A stretch of DNA of 64,000 nucleotides from Candidatus Nezhaarchaeota archaeon (GTDB lineage Archaea > Thermoproteota > Methanomethylicia > Nezhaarchaeales > WYZ-LMO8), in assembly GCA_025059375.1 (NCBI GenBank), contig JANXDO010000001.1:474097-538096 (forward strand), in the 5' to 3' direction. The translations under genes were made by a program, and so were the position numbers. The notes under the pieces were generated by a model, which worked only from the letters and a program-made list of their open reading frames with translations, was not told the DNA's origin and did no database searches. Shown here one piece after another: positions 63,515 to 64,000 of this stretch; within the stretch, counting starts at the first letter, position 1; every line of letters begins with the position of its first letter.

Positions 63515-64000
63515 GATCTACACCGAAAGTCCATAGTATGCTGATTAAGAAGAACCTCTTAATTTTAGCGTACATCACTCATGCGTGTTCTTGAAGACAA
63601 ATTAAGTATGAGCATCTTTTCTACTAGAGATATGAAGTCAAGAGAGATTATGGTGAGGTGTGAACTTCGAAAATTCAAGGAGCCCGATGGCTCCATAAGT
63701 GTACATTAAGTTGAACCAATAAACTCACTCAATTAAGGATTAACTATCGTGCTTGGCTTTACAGCATCAATTATGTGTAGGTATCATGTCCAGCTAAGCT
63801 CTTTTAATGTGCATCGTGTATATGTCAGGTCATTGAAGCTCTCGCTACGACTCTACACCAATTTAGCTTAACACCTGGTTTTTCAATAAGCGATATCGTT
63901 GATGCCCTCTACAACCTCTTACTACGTGTGGTTCAGCGCAGCCTTTAAATCTCCTAAAACATCAATATTATAATAATAAAGCATAAAATATAGCAGTAGG
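63515..64000. other. Right-edge region without a clear gene
   Basis: 486 bases. GGAGCC-CGAT-GGCTCC (63679-63694) forms a perfect hairpin. A short plus-strand frame ending near 63948 reads V-I-E-A-L-A-T-T-L-H-Q-F-S-L-T-P-G-F-S-I-S-D-I-V-D, which looks protein-like but lacks a usable start codon, so it is probably a relic. The last 50 bases are very A/T-rich. Confidence 0.3.

Noticed and set aside
1-64000. tRNA or rRNA genes
   Set aside because: I looked in the intergenic stretches for T-loop-like sequences with acceptor-stem pairing and found none that fold; no ribosomal RNA sequence was recognised.

Overview
The window looks archaeal, most likely a thermophilic member of the Thermoproteota/TACK group. 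The evidence is an Orc1/Cdc6 initiator, RadA, an Lhr-type helicase, a geranylgeranyl reductase of the archaeal lipid type, a two-cysteine-tail peroxiredoxin, SufC/SufB, TATA-box promoters often close to the start codon, frequent GTG/TTG starts and a type I-D CRISPR system with a Csa3 regulator. I found no rRNA or tRNA gene. The exact lineage cannot be fixed from this sequence alone.

Layout. 0-10.8 kb: housekeeping and membrane genes (M28 peptidase, peroxiredoxin with a divergent Lrp/AsnC regulator, MFS and LysE transporters, rhomboid protease, cysteine-cluster protein, a 38-residue zinc-ribbon microprotein, and an operon of geranylgeranyl reductase, RecB-like nuclease and nucleotidyltransferase-fold protein). 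10.9-24.0 kb: a complete type I-D CRISPR-Cas locus. On the minus strand it runs cas10d(HD)-csc2-csc1-cas3'-cas2-cas4-cas1-leader-array (4 repeats, 3 spacers). On the plus strand are csa3-cas6. Beyond cas6 lie a broken membrane-protein gene and a truncated second Cas6. 24.2-31.9 kb: Orc1/Cdc6, a small winged-helix protein, RadA, an eIF2B-like protein, PGI/PMI, SufC-SufB and a CDP-alcohol phosphatidyltransferase. 32.0-50.2 kb: a large catabolic cluster with a Liv-type ABC importer, two class III CoA-transferases, ADP-forming acyl-CoA synthetase alpha and beta genes, a PLP decarboxylase, a SucC-like/Fe-S/SucD-like trio, a CitE/malyl-CoA-lyase-type lyase, and an enoate-reductase flavoprotein with a ferredoxin/winged-helix partner. 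50.4-64 kb: mixed genes (HD and MBL-fold hydrolases, a second acyl-CoA synthetase alpha, a CDF transporter, DUF72, a phosphoesterase, an amidase, a secreted matrixin-like protease, an Lhr helicase) with several non-coding or decayed stretches.

Two observations stand out. First, inside the broken gene just beyond cas6, a 43-base piece of the acyl-CoA synthetase gene at 40.2 kb (one mismatch) sits between two copies of a 19-base direct repeat. The length and architecture are what a misdirected Cas1-Cas2 spacer integration would leave. Removing one 64-base unit restores the reading frame across that point. Second, the 32-50 kb cluster looks like a self-contained route that imports a carboxylic acid, activates it as a CoA thioester, cleaves it with a CitE-type lyase and recovers ATP from acetyl-CoA. 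It has an unusual Fe-S protein gene wedged between the two ligase subunit genes.
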